DNA from: Candidatus Poseidoniaceae archaeon
Lineage (GTDB): Archaea > Thermoplasmatota > Poseidoniia > Poseidoniales > Poseidoniaceae
Reading direction: 5' to 3'
NCBI GenBank assembly: GCA_028821785.1
Contig: JAPKFC010000004.1
Location: 1-51,082, forward strand
DNA length: 51,082 nucleotides
The notes beneath the pieces are model-generated. The model was not told the DNA's origin, ran no database searches, and was given only the letters and a program-made list of their open reading frames with translations. This document shows positions 50,632 to 51,082 of this stretch, one piece after another (within the stretch, counting starts at the first letter, position 1; every line of letters starts with the position of its first letter). Both the position numbers and the translations under genes were made by a program.

Positions 50632-51082
50632 ATGAGCCGTAAAAAATTGAACGTCATATTTATTGCCGCTGCGTTGTTTCTTGCTGGTTGCATAGGAGGA
50701 GACGATGGTGCTGAAGACGGTAATGGCAATTCAGAAATCATAACTTTTAATCATCAATTTGAAGTGATTGAGGTTGGTGGCGTTACTGGCCCCTACTCTG
50801 ATAGCTATTGTGGTTATGAAGAAGATGAGGAATGCCATATTTTCGTTGTTTCTATCAGCAACATAGGAATCGAGGATCTATCTATCAGTCCGCCATACTG
50901 GTCTGCAATAGGCGATGATGGAGGCATATATACGACTTACACTGGAGATGGGCTCTCAAAAATAATTCCTGGTGCCACCACAGAAATATCCCTTGGATTT
51001 GATGTCAGTAATGGAGTAAAGCTAACTACATTACGCTTTAATTCGCAGACCCTTGATTCTGACTATGAATGGCTCCTAGATT
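50632..51082 (+). CDS. Lipoprotein, DUF4352-like (3' end beyond window)
   Basis: The visible 150 codons begin with a basic N-terminus and hydrophobic stretch ending in the lipobox LAGC (MSRKKLNVIFIAAALFLAGC), then a Gly/Asp/Asn-rich linker. The following beta-rich segment (HIFVVSISNIGIEDLSISPP) and the later GATTEISLGFDV resemble DUF4352-type extracytoplasmic domains, with a pair of Cys in SYCGYEEDEECH. A GGTGAG site precedes the ATG. The frame runs off the window. Confidence 0.8.
   Translation, partial: MSRKKLNVIFIAAALFLAGCIGGDDGAEDGNGNSEIITFNHQFEVIEVGGVTGPYSDSYCGYEEDEECHIFVVSISNIGIEDLSISPPYWSAIGDDGGIYTTYTGDGLSKIIPGATTEISLGFDVSNGVKLTTLRFNSQTLDSDYEWLLD

Noticed and set aside
1..51082. CRISPR arrays, insertion sequences, prophage or rRNA genes
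   Set aside because: No spaced direct repeats, transposase or integrase motifs, phage structural genes or rRNA sequence were recognised on reading.

Overview
The window looks like a chromosomal segment of a marine planktonic euryarchaeon, most likely Marine Group II (Poseidoniales) or a close relative. The archaeal evidence is an A-type ATP synthase operon, the archaeal-only purine enzyme PurP, RNA polymerase subunit K, the aspartate-semialdehyde version of the shikimate pathway, a Bat-type helix-turn-helix regulator, KaiC-like ATPases and a class III (pilin-like) signal sequence. Heme A synthesis genes, tryptophan dioxygenase, secreted subtilases, an aerobic-type molybdenum hydroxylase and a purple-acid-type phosphatase point to an aerobic, protein-degrading heterotroph. 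The DNA is AT-rich throughout. Genes inside operons usually carry a GAGGTGA or GGAGGA ribosome-binding site, and I used these to choose several starts. No insertion sequence, prophage, rRNA or CRISPR array was seen, and no gene-free stretch exceeds 300 bases.

Layout. 1-5,800 (minus): ATP synthase operon H-I-K-E-C-F-A, with A cut by the window edge. 5,900-10,100 (minus): a UbiE/MenG-like methyltransferase, a tight three-gene cluster of KaiC/RecA-fold proteins in which only the first keeps a working P-loop, and a pilin-like protein with a lamin-tail domain. 10,283-13,252 (plus): a large surface protein behind an operator-like palindrome. 13,266-13,352: tRNA-Ser(GCU). 13,445-16,501: heme A genes ctaB and ctaA, divergent from a membrane-anchored thioredoxin-like protein. 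16,589-19,253: rpoK, tryptophan 2,3-dioxygenase and purP. 19,304-21,777 (minus): an AIM24-family protein and a membrane-anchored coiled-coil protein with two near-identical DUF2135 domains. 21,968-27,887 (plus): a Bat-type regulator, then ADTH synthase, DHQ synthase II, GHMP-type shikimate kinase, chorismate synthase and aspartate kinase.

27,898-32,922 (minus): a MoxR / DUF58 / membrane protein / DUF4350 operon. 33,160-38,535 (minus): a three-subunit molybdenum hydroxylase resembling 4-hydroxybenzoyl-CoA reductase, followed closely by a secreted-protein gene. 38,561-40,159 (minus): a glycerolipid-type acyltransferase. 40,237-47,852: two subtilases flanking a 1,359-residue polytopic membrane protein of unknown function. 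47,917-51,082 (plus): oligoribonuclease, a possible 51-residue membrane protein, a secreted metallophosphoesterase, a DUF4190 protein and the start of a lipoprotein.

The most unusual items are the KaiC-like trio with graded loss of the P-loop, the reductase-like molybdenum hydroxylase with a Cys-rich insert in its FAD subunit, the bacterial/eukaryotic-style acyltransferase in an archaeon, the duplicated DUF2135 protein and the giant membrane protein. No single locus can be called a new system from sequence alone; the KaiC-like trio is the best candidate.
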